Shown: in pieces, positions 4,862 to 5,162 of the stretch
How the letters are laid out: each line of letters starts with the position of its first letter
Position numbering within the stretch: position 1 is the stretch's first letter
From: Xanthobacteraceae bacterium
Lineage (GTDB): Bacteria > Pseudomonadota > Alphaproteobacteria > Rhizobiales > Xanthobacteraceae
NCBI GenBank assembly: GCA_030036975.1
Contig: JASHSE010000508.1
Span: 1 to 5,162, forward strand
Direction of reading: 5' to 3'
Length of the DNA stretch: 5,162 nucleotides
Notes under the pieces: model-generated
What the model saw: only the letters and a program-made list of their open reading frames with translations
Databases searched by the model: none
What the model was told of the DNA's origin: nothing
Program-made: the position numbers and the translations under genes

Positions 4862-4876
4862 TTGACATTTTGTCAA
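4862..4876. promoter_or_regulatory. Perfect palindrome, probable operator of the HTH gene
   Basis: TTGACA-TTT-TGTCAA is a perfect 15-base dyad in an AT-rich pocket (4850-4915) that contrasts with its GC-rich surroundings. Its left arm is a consensus -35 hexamer. A TATAGT at 4891-4896 could serve as -10, although the spacing is 23 bases from the left arm and 15 from TTGTCA (4870-4875). A regulator bound here would block RNA polymerase, which suits autoregulation by the downstream product. Confidence 0.45.
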
Positions 4877-4915
4877 CTATTATTTTGCCATATAGTCCGA
4901 AATATAAGGCTAAAT

Positions 4916-5162
4916 ATGACCAAAGACCAGTTACAGCAATACCTTCTGCGCCTTGGGCTGACGCCCGCCGAAGCGGCGCAGCTACTGAGCGTATCTTCGC
5001 GCACAGTCCGCCGCTGGCAGGATGGGGAAGAGGTACCTGGTCCGGCGCAACAGGCGATTCTAGCGTGGATTCGCCTGCACGAACGCCATTTGCCCTGGCG
5101 ACCGGACAGCATCTCCATCGCAAAAGACGACCAAGATCAGATTGCGCGGCATCGCTCTTATA
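4916..5162 (+). CDS. Helix-turn-helix DNA-binding protein (3' end beyond window)
   Basis: The first 82 residues of a small regulator. A helix-turn-helix is clear at about 15-36: L15-T-P-A-E-A-A-Q-L-L, turn, V26-S-S-R-T-V-R-R-W, followed by G37-x-x-x-V-P-G-P-A, the usual end of a Cro/XRE-like recognition unit. Residues 45-61 continue as an amphipathic helix ending H58-L-P-W-R-P-D, and the stretch D71-D-Q-D-Q-I-A-R-H-R is typical of a recurring alphaproteobacterial HTH family that I recall only as a generic regulator. The ATG at 4916 has AAGG 6 bases upstream and no earlier in-frame start. The palindrome about 40 bases upstream is a plausible binding site. Runs off the right edge. Confidence 0.75.
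   Translation, partial: MTKDQLQQYLLRLGLTPAEAAQLLSVSSRTVRRWQDGEEVPGPAQQAILAWIRLHERHLPWRPDSISIAKDDQDQIARHRSY

Overview
The window is GC-rich, with Shine-Dalgarno-led, tightly packed genes and protein types common in alphaproteobacterial accessory DNA (probably Rhizobiales or relatives; inferred from composition and protein style only). It reads as part of a genomic island: a ubiquitin-like conjugation operon, a divergent sigma-factor/metalloprotease operon, then a looser stretch with a candidate structured RNA, an orphan zinc-binding protein, a truncated gene and the start of a helix-turn-helix regulator.

Region 1 (1-1460, minus strand): three genes, read right to left. They encode a single-domain ubiquitin-like protein of the multi-ubiquitin family (1460-1122), an E2-like protein (1119-706) and a JAB isopeptidase fused to a ThiF/E1 adenylation domain, which runs off the left edge (721-1). 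The genes are 2 bases apart or overlapping. Together they form a bacterial Ubl / E2 / E1 / deconjugase cassette. The E2-like protein has no cysteine except one four residues from its C-terminus.

Region 2 (1461-1633): a divergent control region. Two copies of a two-part motif, ATGTCCG-N18-GCATAGGGGG, point outward, one toward each operon, around an exact dyad axis at 1575/1576. This is the strongest unexplained signal in the window. It looks like a pair of promoters for one dedicated sigma factor.

Region 3 (1634-3455, plus strand): three translationally coupled genes with 4-base ATGA and GTGA overlaps. They encode a small sigma-70-like factor, an unrecognised helical protein of 146 aa and an ImmA/IrrE-type zinc metallopeptidase. 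My working model is that the sigma factor transcribes both operons from the mirrored promoters, the middle protein restrains it, and the protease removes that restraint on a signal. This would make the Ubl operon inducible. The model is inference; the coupling and the promoter symmetry are visible in the sequence.

Region 4 (3456-5162): a compact, heavily base-paired segment that ends in a GC-rich hairpin (candidate ncRNA, about 3518-3749); a convergent 171-aa protein with a Cys/His cluster; a hairpin-rich leader and strong ribosome binding site in front of a reading frame that stops after 30 codons, next to GGTCA repeats that resemble the end of a mobile element; and an AT-rich promoter region with a perfect palindrome in front of a helix-turn-helix gene cut by the right edge.
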